Positions 11,662-23,764 of a DNA stretch of 64,000 nucleotides are shown in pieces (positions within the stretch are counted from its first letter, which is position 1; each line of letters opens with the position of its first letter). The stretch lies in assembly GCA_007258455.2 (NCBI GenBank), contig VDFB02321317.1, forward strand, positions 1 through 64,000, given 5' to 3'. A program made the translations under genes and the position numbers. This stretch comes from Sequoia sempervirens. Its lineage: Eukaryota; Streptophyta; Pinopsida; Cupressales; Cupressaceae. Below the pieces are notes generated by a model. The model was not told the origin of the DNA. It did no database searches and saw nothing but the letters and a program-made list of their open reading frames with translations.

Positions 11662-13857
11662 TCAATCATATCCCTTAACCACAACAACTTCAAGCCCAGG
11701 CCTGGAGATGCTTTCGAACAGCTTTTTATTGGACTTACAACAAATGACGCATTTAAGAGATGGATTTTTGGCTAATTTTTGAAGGGTTTCCCTCAATACA
11801 GACCATCCCTCTCGGTGCAAACCTGTGTATGAGATGTCAAGGATTTCTAGTTTTGTAAGTTTGCATATGGAAGGTGGCAGTGCTTTCAAACCCTTACAGC
11901 TATGCAATCTTATCTCCTTAAGTGATCCTAGCTTATCCAACTCATCAGGTAACTCTTCAAGGCGACTACAACCACTAATTGACAACACTTTTAGTGATTT
12001 TGAAGAAAAGATTCCTGCCAGCAACTCCTTTACATCAATACAGGACTCAAGATAACATTCCAAAAGCCCAGGAAAGTTAAACATTTCAACCAAACCAGGG
12101 CCTTCACATTGCCTCAGATGTATTTTCTCCAAACTCTTAAAGACTCTGCCGTGCTCAAGTCGGACAGGAACTCGAAAATTATCCAGATGCAGAGTTTTAA
12201 GCGAAGGTACTTGAATATTATCCAGGGTTATACGAGCTTTGGCTGGTGGTTCACATCGTATTATGAGAACTTTGAGGTTTTCCATTTCGAACAGAAATGG
12301 TGGATTACAATATTCCGATGCATTGAAATATAAAACCAACGCCTCCGCCTCAGGGAAGTGCATTTGTGGCCATTGCGTGTCAGTCATTGCCCCTGTATTC
12401 TCCCAACAAACATTGAAGTCAATATTATGCTTTTATTATTAGTATTTAAATATTCGATTAAAACTTTCATAGAAAATGAAGTGATAAATATAATATATTC
12501 AATATTTTGGAGCTGCGAGCAAAATCATATGCATACATGAATTACAATCTAAAAGACCGGCTCTAGCAGTTACCAGTGTAAATGGAAACAATCCGAGCTT
12601 CAGATGACTGATTTCTCTCTGTTTGCCACACTGGATAGAAGATGGATTCCATAGACTGATAGATCCTCCAAAAATTATTTCTATTGTGCTCCACTAAAAA
12701 CAAGGCCAAATTTCTCTCTACTTCATCTTGGAAAAAGGTGTAACTATTCATGCGGTCATCTCTGCTGGTTGGTAGACTGGCATTCCATGTTAAAGAAAGC
12801 ATGTTATTATGAAATATAAAAAATTCCGGTGAAAGTTAAAAGAGTCCCACTTGGTCGCCTCCAAATGAAGACTTGTTCTACAACTCAGGGTGAGGTATGA
12901 CTTTCTCTCAAACCAATAATACTAAACTCCCAAATCTTTAAATAAGTTTAATAACTAAACCATTCAAGAAGCTTCAAGCTTCTATATGGTGAGCCCAATC
13001 ATTTCAAAGTTCTTTCAGAACCCCTTACATCAAGAGAATTCGATATCAAGCATAAGAGAGGCAATGAAGATATAAAACTGTTTGCCACAAGCAGCAAGGA
13101 TCCTTACCTGATATCCCTCCTCAAATGCAATAGATGGCGAGCTGCAAACTTCAATAAAAGCACAACAGCTTTGTCCCGGTTCATTCCTCGAACATAAACC
13201 CAAATGTCTAACAATGCATTTGCAGGATTCCTGTTTCTATGTGGGAATGCAGCCAAGTCCAAAAAGCACTGTTTTTCATCGTCATCCAGCGCACCTATGA
13301 TTGTTTTCAAGCGATTAAAGGGACCGTCTTTGTGATGATCACCGAGAGGTTCTCCTTCTGAAGGCATACTCTTAGCCCTTTCACAGGTAGACCTACCATA
13401 CATAGAGCTAACAATTTCTTGAACAGCTGCTGGCAAACATCTACACTCTGCTTGTACCTGCACACGAATAGAATTAAATTAAGAATTCTGATGTGGGGAG
13501 TACAGCTGAAGAAGAAGTGAGGTATTGTAATTTGTAAGTATCACTCTACTTGTTCCACCAGTTCTTTATCAAGATGAGGAAGGCTTGGAATGGTAGGTAT
13601 GCCAAGGGCATACTGACAGAAAAGTGACAGAGCAGGCTTCTCTAGAGACGCCTTTTCCAACAAGATGGTTAGGGCCTCTGCCTCTGTAATTCCCTTTTCG
13701 TTGCGATGAACGGTGTCAAAGAAATCTCCAACCTCCTACAACCAATAAATACAATTAATTCATACGTATATCCATATATGTGTGAGGTTAATCAAGAAAA
13801 TGAATTAGTTATAAAAGCAAGGCAAATAACCTGGCACATGCGTGATTTTCCTTGCAT
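11662..13857 (-). CDS. NLR gene lacking TIR and P-loop, RNL-like ARC2 and LRR; possible pseudogene
   Basis: Five exons splice cleanly with GT-AG borders and matching phases: 13857-13831 (from an in-frame Met), 13735-13550, 13457-13108, 12776-12574 and 12392-11662. They give a predicted 498-residue protein. Exon 2 opens EVGDFFDTVHRNEKGI, as the NBS exon of the 61-kb paralogue does, but then jumps in frame to TEAEALTILLEKAS. The P-loop, kinase-2 and RNBS-B are absent. The rest resembles ADR1/NRG1-type (RNL) proteins: ALSLFCQYALG, AECRCLPAAVQE in the GLPL position, KQCFLDLAAFPHRNRN, EARIVSIYTG spanning an exon border, WPQMHFPEAEALVLYF, then leucine-rich repeats such as LKVLSISGCSRLEELPDEL. The upstream segment to 13945 carries the shared exon end (...MQGKSRMCQ) but no earlier in-frame Met after the stop at about 13945. 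It could be a truncated gene product or a non-functional relic. The family assignment is firm; function is not. Confidence 0.75.
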
Positions 13858-13945
13858 AGCAGGGACAGGAAAGCCATAATAGTCGCGTATTTCTACTGAA
13901 GAGGCCAGTGAAGCCAAAATAACATCGATAAAGCTTAATCGTCAG

Positions 13946-15119
13946 ATTTTTCCCTCATTCTAATATTTAGATGGAAAACGAATTTAAAATCTAAAACTTT
14001 CTAAAACTTGGATAAAAGCATTCCCCACGAACGTAGGTCATATCTGCAGCTCTATCGTTTATATTCCATACATTTTCCAAAAACAACCATTAAAATAGAT
14101 AGTTTTCTAAACCTCATTACTTACAGCTGTAATTCTCTAGAGAAATTTGATTAAAAAATAATTTAAAAAGGTATACGGCTATGATTGGCTTAAAAAATGA
14201 TAATGCAACCCAACATTTAAAATTTAAAAATACATGTAACTATAAACTTTAATGTATACTTTTTGGATAAATATACCTTTTTTTTTATTTATTTTTAAAG
14301 AATCAAATTATTCATTTTAAATTTCTTATAAAGGTGATGGTAATTTGGTTAAAAAAATATATAATATAAAAAATTACAAATTTATTTGTAATTTAAATTG
14401 AAAAAAAAATAATTTGAATCTAAAATATTTTTGGAATTTGACTAAGAATATTTTTTAAGACTTTTATTATTATAATATAATTAAATGGATATATCTTTTT
14501 AGTAATTAATGTAAATAATTTAAATTTGTTTTTTATAGATGACAATAATTGTTATTTATAATAGATAGGCACATCAAGATAAAAATCTCTCATATCTTTT
14601 ATATAGATATACTTAAGATATCTATACAACCAACATTTATAATTCTTAGAATGTAAAATGTTAATTCAATGTGTAACATTATTTTAATGAGTCAATCACT
14701 CCCTTTGACAAACAAGCAATCACAACTTTCAATTTTACTTTCAATTTTTTCACTCAACAATCCAAATATATTTTATTTATCCAAATAGATAATATTAATT
14801 GAATATTTAAGATATCCATTTGAATGATGCTAATCGCTTTAAAAGTGCATAATAAAGGCTCATAGTTTAATGATGAGATGTTACAACAAGACTATATTAT
14901 GATGAGAATTTTTGTGTATTTACATTTGATTTTAGATTTCAACAAATCTAAAAGGCTCAAGTGTGTATGTGGATTTTGAAGGTTTATCTATGAGATGTTC
15001 TCACTACAATTAAATTGGTCACAAAAGAGCAATTTACTCTCCTCTTCAAGGGTCTTTGCAAAATAGTATATTTGTATCATTTTTGTGGAAATTATATGAG
15101 GCACACACTTAGTGATATT
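13946..15119. other. Intergenic, AT-rich, no gene seen
   Basis: This is upstream flank of the NLR locus. Sequence homologous to a TIR-coding exon would be expected here, judging from the 61-kb paralogue, but none is recognisable. The rest is AT-rich with no conserved peptide. Confidence 0.55.
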
Positions 15120-16710
15120 TTTTGAAGATGCAACTAATTCAAAAAAAATAATGAAAAATATAAAAAATACATATAACTTACTATTAGAAACTAGGAAGAT
15201 CTAGGAGATAAGAGAAAAAGCACATGAACAATGCATAAAATTGTATTAGCTGACCCAAATGTAATGAGCTCAAACCCTCAATATAAAGCATGAGGATGAG
15301 CAACCATGTGCCATAAGAATAGGCGCACATGTCATGGATTGAGGAGAGGACTCCTCATCCTGCAGTGGTGGCAAGTTGCTCTCCTCTGTGCAAGGGAGAA
15401 GTGTCAAAAGGGATTGGACACCTCTCAAGTCACCTCAACAACCTTGACACCTCATGGGGAATGAGTCAAGGGTCAAATCCACCACCTAACTAGGCTTAAG
15501 TTAGCCTAACTAAAGTAGAATGTACACTAACACCCCCTTAAGCATAGCTTAGGTGGGTATAAAGAAATGGATCCCAGCTACTAGTCAGGTTAGGTACCCA
15601 TGTACAAAATTTTCTGATAAGGTGAAGTAAAGAGAAAACTCATGTGGGAACAAAACTCCTCTCCAAAAGGAGAAACAAAATGCATGAAAAAGAAAAAAAG
15701 TGAGAAGAAGGACTTATATCATGACCCACCTAGGAAACTTATGTCACATGTGTACAATAGATTTCCCCAAAATAGGAGATACAAAGAAAGACTTGAAATC
15801 CCCACATAAGATATGTTGTAGTGCGCAAAGATGCTCGATGAAGTATGTCGAAGAGAATCCATGAACGCTAAACCAAATTTCTCCCCTTAGGAAGAAGGTG
15901 AACTATAGAAGTGTGCAAATAATCTTTCAATTCTTGATAGGAACATGTAGAAAGAAGTGTAAAGGTATCTGAATTATGTACAAAATCCAAAGACATAGAT
16001 GATGCCCATAATGTCTTCATAGAATGCTCAATGATCCCCAAGCCAAAGCTGATGAGTGATGAAGATTTGGGAATAGGGACCATAGGGATCATAGATGTAT
16101 GATATAACTAGAACCATAATAATTTGATATTGTCACTATAGAAGCTAAAGTAGGCAAGGCATGAGAAAGAATATTTGAAGAAGACAAGGCTGATGCAACT
16201 TCATTGAAGCTAACATCGAAAAGAAGACGAATGTCCTCAATAGTGTCATCTAAATCAACAAGATGGGATTCTACAAAAAGACACAAAATGTTAGGTAGAT
16301 ATTCATCCTAATGAGGTGGATCTAGATAGACGATATCCTAGTGCAATGAATCACTGGAAGCTATGGAGATATCAACTCTAGATTCAGATGTAGCAAAATG
16401 TAATGATGGGGTCTCAAAGTAAGTCATCTAACTACCATGTACATACCCAATGGATAATGTCTCATAATATATCTTAGTGAGATGAGATTTTTCTGGAAGT
16501 GCTTTATGATCAATTAGAGCATATGTAGTATCAAGGAGATGTTGTCTTAGTTCATGAATTTCATGAATTTGGCATTCTTCTATTGTATTCCTTTTCATGA
16601 TCCCACAATATGCACATTTGAGTTTCCATAATTTAGTATGAGTTTTTTGAATTATACACATATGGAAGGAATTGTACATGAGAGACATGATCAAAATTAT
16701 AGCTACCATT
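15120..16710 (-). mobile_element. Truncated non-autonomous copia-like element (element B)
   Basis: One LTR ends ACTAACA at 15532, followed by CCCCCTTAAG, a minus-strand polypurine tract. The next 180 bp (TTAGGTACCCATGTACAAA..., AGGAGAAA..., CTCCTCTCCAAAAGGAGAAA) match the polypurine-proximal region of elements A and C, so it is the same family in the same orientation. The outer LTR edge near 15120 is a guess from the LTR lengths of the relatives. No second LTR or primer site is found. The element stops near 16710, just upstream of the gag start, so it is 5' truncated. Confidence 0.65.
16428..16709 (-). pseudogene. gag C-terminal fragment with degenerate zinc knuckle (element B)
   Basis: The 93-residue minus-strand frame contains KLKCAYCGIMKRNTIEECQ followed by IHELRQHLL. 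This is the layout of the copia gag CCHC knuckle and its helical tail, but the His is lost and the Cys spacing is off by one. Downstream frames at 16286-16089 (LFVESHLVDLDDTIED) and 16092-15868 continue the same broken protein. The first has a clear counterpart in element A. Confidence 0.6.
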
Positions 16711-17560
16711 GCAAATGTGTTAAGTTGGTTACAGGGGCATGTTCAATCCTCCAGGTGGAGGGGAGTATCACTCAGGAAAAGTGATTGGTTGGATAACCCT
16801 AAACGAAATCTATTTGAGCTCACACACACTCACAATAGAATGGTTGAGTCAAGTCATAGTATTGGGAATTGGTAAGTCATCCATAAGTATGATGTGTTTA
16901 CATTAGTAATGGTCTTTATTACTATTAAGTGCATTCTTGGATGATGTTTATATGTTTGGAGCTTATAAGTTCTTCCTTATACTACTATGCTTAATTTATG
17001 AGGTGAACATATGTTGAATGTATCTATATATGTGTATGCATATGTGTGTCAATGATAGATCATACACATGGAGGAGCATGTACATGAGAGTACATCAGTA
17101 TATGTACCTATGCACAATTATGAATGAGATGCTTATCAGCATGGTGTTATCGAAGGGACAATGCGACATGTAAGTATATATGTATATATACATCACACGA
17201 TTTTCCATATCGATAAGATAGTAATTGTGTATTTTCTTGATTGTGTAATTGATTGTGTATATAAATATATATAAAATATATACATATATCCATATGTATA
17301 CATGTGTCAATACATATGTATGTTTGACAAATAGAAATGTCCATATGATATATATACAGTCCATATGATGATGATTATTATTATTATTATTATTATGTGA
17401 CTGTAAACTTGTTTGTATTCATTTGTATATCAAATGTATACATACTTGATTGACATGGAATATATATATGTGATATGGCGTTAAGGCTATTTATTGACAT
17501 ATATGTGTGTGTGATGTTTTGAGGTTGATTTATAGATGAAACATAGACTGATTTGTATAT
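16711..17560. other. Low-complexity spacer, no gene seen
   Basis: This spacer lies between elements B and C. It holds TATATGTG-type simple sequence and the ATT microsatellite, and nothing that looks coding. Confidence 0.55.
17366..17396. repeat. ATT trinucleotide microsatellite
   Basis: A GATGATGATT stretch runs into about seven ATT units. The surrounding 16.9-17.5 kb is rich in TATATG/CATATA steps, which create long low-complexity open frames on the minus strand that are not genes. Confidence 0.85.
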
Positions 17561-17941
17561 TGTAGAAGTTGATAATCCAACCTGACAAATTCCAATGAAA
17601 ACTTGTAAGCAAATAACCTGTCACCAAAGGAGATCAAAAGACATAAGAATGGTTCTCTACAAACATGAAGCAAAACTACATTACCCAAAAAATCAGTAAT
17701 TACAAGGAGATCAATCCTTAAGAAAGGATATAAAAACCCTAAAGGTGAGAACCCTAGGAAGAGGATTAAATTAGCATGTGAAAAGTGTCAAGATCATAAT
17801 GAATGAGATAGCATGACTAATTTAATAATGAAAAATAAATATTCCTAAGTTTAGCTTAAGTAAGTAAAATAAAGTAAAGGTGACTTAATTAATTAGTCAA
17901 TATGATTAAATTAATCAAGTAAACAATCTATTACTCTAACA
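17561..17941 (-). repeat. LTR of element C (3' LTR on minus strand)
   Basis: It begins TGTAGAAGTTGATAATCC and ends CTATTACTCTAACA. It contains an AATTAATTAGTCAATATGAT segment that is shorter in the other copy, which accounts for most of the length difference. Confidence 0.87.
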
Positions 17942-19932
17942 TGCCCCCTTAAGATGAATTTAGGGAGAAGCTAAGAAACTAAGGACAAAATGTATGAAAG
18001 CAAAGATCAGTCATGGAAAACAAGGCCAAATGAGGTACCCATGTACAAATGTAAAAGATCTCTCACAATAGGAGAAAAGGAGAAAACCTCATGGGAAAAA
18101 CTCCTCTCCAAAAGGGAGAAATACAAGTGAAGGAATAAGAAGCCTCCAAACAAGAGTGGAGGACGAAGAATCCTCCAATCAAGAAGAAATTGTCCCAAAA
18201 GATATGAACAAAGGATGAACATGGAAAACACCACTTAAGCATGAAGAAGCTACAAACACTGTCATAGAATGACTGTTGAAATGTTGAAAGAAAAAATCTC
18301 TCTGAAAAAAATGTTGATCATGATAAAAAAAGACAAGAATTTTCATGAGTTCCCTCAATGACACTACTCAAATCTGATGGAAAACCAAGGCAAAACATCT
18401 GGAACTTGAAGATATAGATGGCACAAGTACGAATAGTCTAAAGAACTAATCAAGTGAAAATGGAAGGTCGCCTCCAAAAATAGGAATGCAAGAATGTCCA
18501 TATGGTATGTGCTCCATCTCACCAAAATGCATAGGTAACCAACTGTTACATCTACCTAGTACATAGGAACAAATACTATATACATAGCTCACTCCAACGC
18601 GAAACCAAGGAACCAGTAGCACCGACAGTAGAAACCCCCCCATAATGTTGAAAAGGGAGAGGCGTGACAGGTACACTAAAACTAAATGCTTAAAGTAGTG
18701 CATGAAGAGGAACCAAGAACATTTGAAGGTGCAATCATGAAAGTACAAGCAGATATAAAGGATGTGAAAACAAAAGTCACATATGCATGAGAAAGGTATG
18801 AAGGAAAAACAAAGGAAAACATCAACCCCCATGGCACTTTATATCATAGTGTGAGTAAAACAAGACATAAATTTTTGTACAAGAATCCCAATACTACACA
18901 TACAAAGTTGAGACACTTTATTTTAGTGTGTTTACAGATGATTAAAACATGTAATGTGAGCCCATAAGGTCCAAAAAAGACTACAGCTAAGAAGAAGCAT
19001 TTCTAGAAACAATTAAAAATAAAATTTGGAAACCACCTACAACACTACAAAGAGCTTAGAACAAGCTTTCTGATGATATCTTGTTTGCTCATTTTTAACA
19101 TTGTATGCAAAAGTTATGCCGAAAACATTGAAGGCAACTCTAGAAAAGAAGATCCAACTTTGAATGGAAATAATAGGGGCTTGAGAAAAAATTTCCAAAA
19201 TGTACCTCTACCACTGGAAAGTACTCTGAGACCTTTTTCTGATGATATCTCGTTTGCTCAATTTTGACATCGTGGGAAAAAGTTATGGCCTCCGGAAGAA
19301 AACAACTCTCAAAGGGAAAAAAATAGTCACTACACTAAATTTGTTGTCCAAACAACTGTTGTAGCAGAACACTTGGCCAAATTTGATGGCCATTTTCCCA
19401 TCACCAAATTTGCACAATTCGGCTTATTTAAAAAAAAAGAGTCTTTTTAAAAAACAATAAAAAAATACAATGAATTTTTTGTAATAAAAAAAAAAAATCA
19501 AAATTATAGTAGGGGGCACGTGGGCCACCCCCACATGGGCACATGTACTTTTGTGTGGGTACAGACCTGTACAAATTCCTACGTAGAGGTACCTCTCCCT
19601 TTTATTTTGTTTTAAAAAACAAAAGTTTTAAAAAAGCTTTGAAAATATTAAAGCTTTTAAAAAAAATAAAATTGACAATTAAAAAAAAAATCTACGATCT
19701 AAAAAAGCCCCCCTAAAAAATCAGACACCCCTGGATCTGGCAAAAAGCCCCTTTCTTCAAACCCTCGCAGATTCGACAAACAGAAACCAAATTTGACAAA
19801 ACAAAGGTCAATTTTGACTATTCTGACAACTCTAAATTCAATGGAGAGGTCTTATTTGACCCTGAATGCACTAGAAAACTGCTTCAAGGCAAGATCTTAC
19901 AAAAAAAGGAACAAAAATCTTGAAGATCTGGA

Positions 19933-19944
19933 GCTTTGATACCA
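19933..19944 (-). other. Primer-binding site of element C
   Basis: On the minus strand it reads TGGTATCAAAGC, one base different from the initiator-Met tRNA complement TGGTATCAGAGC, with no spacer to the LTR. Confidence 0.8.
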
Positions 19945-20303
19945 TGTCGAAGTTGATAATTCAACTTCATAGATCCCAATGAAAACCTGCAAGCAAATAA
20001 CTTATCACCAAAGGAGATCAAGAGACACAAGAATGGTGCTCTACAAACATGAAGCAAAAATGCATTACCCAAAAAGTGAATAATTACAAAGAGATCAATC
20101 CTTAAGAAAGGAGATCAAAACCCTAAAGGTGAGAACCCTAGGAAGATGATTAAATTAGCATGTGACAAGTGTCAAGATCATAATGAATGAAACAACATGA
20201 CTAATTTAAGAATGCAAAATAAAGATTCCTAAGTTTAGCTTAAGTGAAATAAAGTAAAGGTGACTTAATCAATTAATCAAGTAAACAACCTATTAGTCTA
20301 ACA
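19945..20303 (-). repeat. LTR of element C (5' LTR on minus strand)
   Basis: It begins TGTCGAAGTTGATAATTC and ends CTATTAGTCTAACA, beside the primer site at 19944-19933. Confidence 0.87.
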
Positions 20304-21014
20304 TATATAAGATATGAAAAGTATTTGAAGGTTGAATAATACATATGTTGACATAGGCTAAAATTTGATCCATATGTAAGCAATGCACAACAATAAAAGT
20401 TGATATGGAAGTAGACCATAGTTGATACTATTGGAAATGCATATTTAAGTTATTAACAACGAATTACTCCAAACTTGGATGGTTTAATACAAATCAATGA
20501 AATAGAACCAACTACTAGCTTAACCAACCAAGCATTTTCCATATAGATTAAAATTGTTAATTTCAACAACTCAACATTCACCATGGTAATGACAATGAAA
20601 GCCACACTTATATTTTTACACTCAAGCGTGTTAAGCTCATACAACTAGGGTCATTCCTAGACCTACGACCTAATCCTCAAGGGTTCATGATGTCCCTACC
20701 TATGTATCCCCTCGTGGGAAATCAAAGGCTTCGTAGTTCACCACACGATGATAGAGGGAGTTCAATCTCTCTTTTATAAGATCTATTATCTCACTTTAAC
20801 CCATGACTATTAATTAAGTATAAGTAAAATCAACTTATCCAATTATAATATAATGTTAATAACTTCGCCATCAAGTGTTGGGTCCATACCAATCATTACC
20901 AAACATTAGTGCACACAAATCCACAATATTCTCAAGGGGTCATTCATACCATAATCTCAAATATTATACACAATGGATATCATGAGCATACCTCCATATA
21001 CACAAGTTGATTTT
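20304..21014. other. Intergenic, no gene seen
   Basis: There is no conserved peptide and no repeat I can pair. The 20640-20800 stretch is less AT-rich than its surroundings and leads into the tandem array. Confidence 0.5.
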
Positions 21015-21478
21015 CTCATACACATCACAAGTACAACAGTGTCAGGATCATACACAGATCCCAAGTGCAACCACAACTAGATCATACACAGATCACAAGT
21101 TCAATAAAGGTTGGATCATACACAGATCCCAAGTGCAACAGAGGCTGGATCATACACGGATCATGAGTATAATAATTTTTAGCTCATGCGTACATCACAA
21201 GTACAACCATGATTGTCTCATATGTGTTTCACATTTACATTAGTGATAGGCTCTAACATATATCACAAATACATAGTGACAAGCTCTAACATACATCACA
21301 TATACACAGTGACGGGCCCCGCCATACATCATGAATACACAATAACAAGCTCAAACATACATCACAAATACATAGCGACGAGCTCCAACGTGCATCACAT
21401 ACACAATAGCAAGCTCCAACATACATCACATACACATATTGATGAGATCCCACATACATCACATCCACAATGTCTTAT
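21015..21478. repeat. Degenerate tandem array, ~34-bp unit, ~13 copies
   Basis: Units such as GATCATACACAGATCCCAAG... and CTCTAACATACATCACATAT... repeat at about 34-bp steps, drifting from a GATCATACACAGATC form on the left to a CTCCAACATACATCACA form on the right. Open frames on both strands here simply follow the repeat. Confidence 0.8.
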
Positions 21479-21527
21479 TATGTAATGGCTAACACATGCT
21501 CATAATGCATCCCAAATAGAAAGAAAA

Positions 21528-21725
21528 TCAGTGCACTTTGCACTACACTGTGGGTCCTATCCTTCTTCTGGTCTTTTGCACCATTGCACAAATGAGAAGA
21601 GGATTCGGTGCATCCCATACTACACTGCGGGTCCATCCTCAACCCCGCTAGGTAAATAGTTTGACAATTGGGAAGGGGATTCAATGTATCCCATACTACA
21701 CTACGAGTCTTTCCACCATCCCAAG
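21528..21725. repeat. Degenerate tandem repeat, ~77-bp unit, three copies
   Basis: The core CCATACTACACTGCGGGTCC and its variants lie near 21540, 21618 and 21695. They follow directly on from the 34-bp array, so both may belong to one untranslated or LTR region. Confidence 0.7.
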
Positions 21726-22848
21726 GGTTTCCCCAAGTAGTGAACTTACCAAACCCCATGAATTCTAACTTCAATCGTGTATAGGCCACCAATGACAAGC
21801 CTGTCCACCCAGGAAGAAGTAGCTCCCTACATATACCTCCTTGTGACCTTAGTGATATTGTTAGCTATCTTCTTCACAATCTTGGGTAAGACTGACCTTG
21901 GTCACTTTCATTCCCTCAGTGACAGCCAGTGAACCCCCTCGCTACAACTGTTAGCCCTGGATTACCATTACCTGCATGGATGGGTCCCTACCCTTGAAAC
22001 TATTACTGTATGTTAATCATAACTAGGGTAGCCTACTACCTTCACCTCCATGAACCAGGTGAAAGTTGACTAATCCCTCACATTAGCCCAGACATCGATC
22101 ATTGGCATGATCCAATGACTGTCTGTCACTACTCAAATATCCTAGAGGTTCACTCTTAGATGGGTCATACATAAACATGAATCATAATCAGATTCAACAC
22201 ATATACAAGCCTAGACACAGAGACCTCTAAATATGAAGTCAATCTTCCTAACACATAAAGTCATATGGAACCAACACAAGATGGACTTTGCCAAACTTAT
22301 ACATATATTCAATTACTAATTGTAAGGTAGTCAGTCTTCACTTACTAACAAAAGCATATTATGTATCAAATACACAGTATTAGATTTCATTAACTCATTC
22401 ATACCCATCTGGTACCCATTCTGCCTCAACCTGAGGCCTACTAAAGAGAGAAGGTCAAACCAATCAGGACAAACCCAACCCTTGGAGTTTCCCCCCTAAT
22501 CCCTCCCCCTACGAACTTGAAGTCACAAGGGCATCCTTCACCTAAGGATCGCCTACGTTCCTGCTTCCAAATAGGTCAAAGTGACACGTAGTTCTCCTAC
22601 AATGTCTCTCAAAGGATGCCTACACACAGGTTTCCCATAATCCATGGTTTTATTAATTTCTAGATCTTACTCCAACATTGGTCCTTTCAAGATTCCTTAA
22701 CATTTAATAGTGGTTAACAAGAAGCTGAGAATTCCAACACAATTCCCAATTTAGTCAGTCTAACTATAACACTTCCACCAAATGACATCAAGATCCTTAC
22801 TTAGACTTCACCACCTTCATTATTTGTAAATCAACTTGGACATCCTAG
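21726..22848. other. Intergenic, no gene seen
   Basis: This sequence is relatively GC-richer (CCCTCGCTACAAC, CCTAATCCCTCCCCC) with no open frame I can support. It could be part of the same unidentified element as the arrays to its left. Confidence 0.45.
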
Positions 22849-23764
22849 GGTGATCCCACAAAGCTGGTTTACAATTTCTGGGAGGAACTGATTTTTGCTG
22901 AAATCACATATTTTTAGAAAATATAATGATTTAAGCCTTAAAAGGTTCCATTTAAAGAATTCCAATTGAAGATGGTTTCGTCAAACTACCTTAAATCAAA
23001 CCCCCTTGGATAGAATCCCACTAGTTTTAAACCATACCTCTAATAGAGTCTCCTTTACACCTATCAAAATGCAGATAAAAAACCACTTTTGATTTACATT
23101 TTGGGGGATCAATAAATTTAATTCTATTATTATATTTATTTTTTATTTCTCATGAATGTAGGTTTTTCACCGAAAATTAAGCTCTTTGTTCTAAACATGT
23201 AGAAAAAAAGATTATTAAAATAAAAAAATTAAAAATATTTGTGCACCAGATATTGAATTCTTTGATCCAACAAAGAGAAAAAAATTGAATTTCGATACAT
23301 ACAAAAAGAGTTATGTGTTATACAGTCACGCTATGTCTGAATTATAATTGGTTTGAATTAGAAACATGATTAAAGAAAAAATATTCAATAAAAAACTATC
23401 TAACCAAGTGGAAGCACTAGATATCAAAGTTACAAATCTAAATTCGAAAGAATTAGAATTTTATCTTTCGTGAAAAAACAATTTATATGTTATATGGTGA
23501 GCATCACTTTTTTAAAATGTTGTTTTCTGAAAAAAACTAGTTTTCGAGGGAGATGGAAAAATAAGTGCAATCTGATTCCAAAAATTTTGAAAAAAAATAT
23601 ATTTAGAATCTATAGGAAAAATTTCACGAAACTCTAGTTTGCATCATCTTCAAATTCCTCACGGTTTAGCCACTATAGGTGCCTAAAAGTTAAGATTTAG
23701 TTAAAAAAAATCATTTCAGTGTCCAGTTTGGCCAAAAATTGTAAACCACTATTGTGGAATCATC
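22849..23764. mobile_element. TIR-bounded non-autonomous element, copy 1
   Basis: The left end starts GGTGATCCCACAAAGCTGGT and continues TTACAATTTCTGG. The right end is the inverted counterpart ending AAACCACTATTGTGGAATCA then TC, which gives terminal inverted repeats of about 30 bp. The 916-bp body matches 37815-38801 in the same orientation over nearly its whole length. No transposase is visible and no clear target duplication was found, so the superfamily is left open. Confidence 0.78.

Larger units (their letters stand above)
17561..20303 (-). mobile_element. Non-autonomous LTR retrotransposon with no coding capacity (element C)
   Basis: LTRs lie at 17561-17941 (381 bp) and 19945-20303 (359 bp), both TGT...TAACA. 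They are similar throughout, apart from a deletion in the right copy near its inner end. A perfect 5-bp target duplication, TATAT, is at 17556-17560 and 20304-20308. On the minus strand the primer site reads TGGTATCAAAGC (one mismatch to the initiator-Met site) and directly abuts the right LTR. TGCCCCCTT after the left LTR is the polypurine tract. The 2.0-kb interior shares its polypurine-proximal 200 bp with elements A and B, but no gag-like peptide survives. It must depend on proteins from elsewhere. Confidence 0.9.

Noticed and set aside
17095..17364. Minus-strand open frames of 89 and 65 residues
   Set aside because: They lie in TATATG-rich simple sequence and give Tyr/Ile/His-only composition with no motif.
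21007..21485. Open frames on both strands with His/Ser/Thr repeats
   Set aside because: Direct product of the 34-bp tandem array; no start context or conserved domain.
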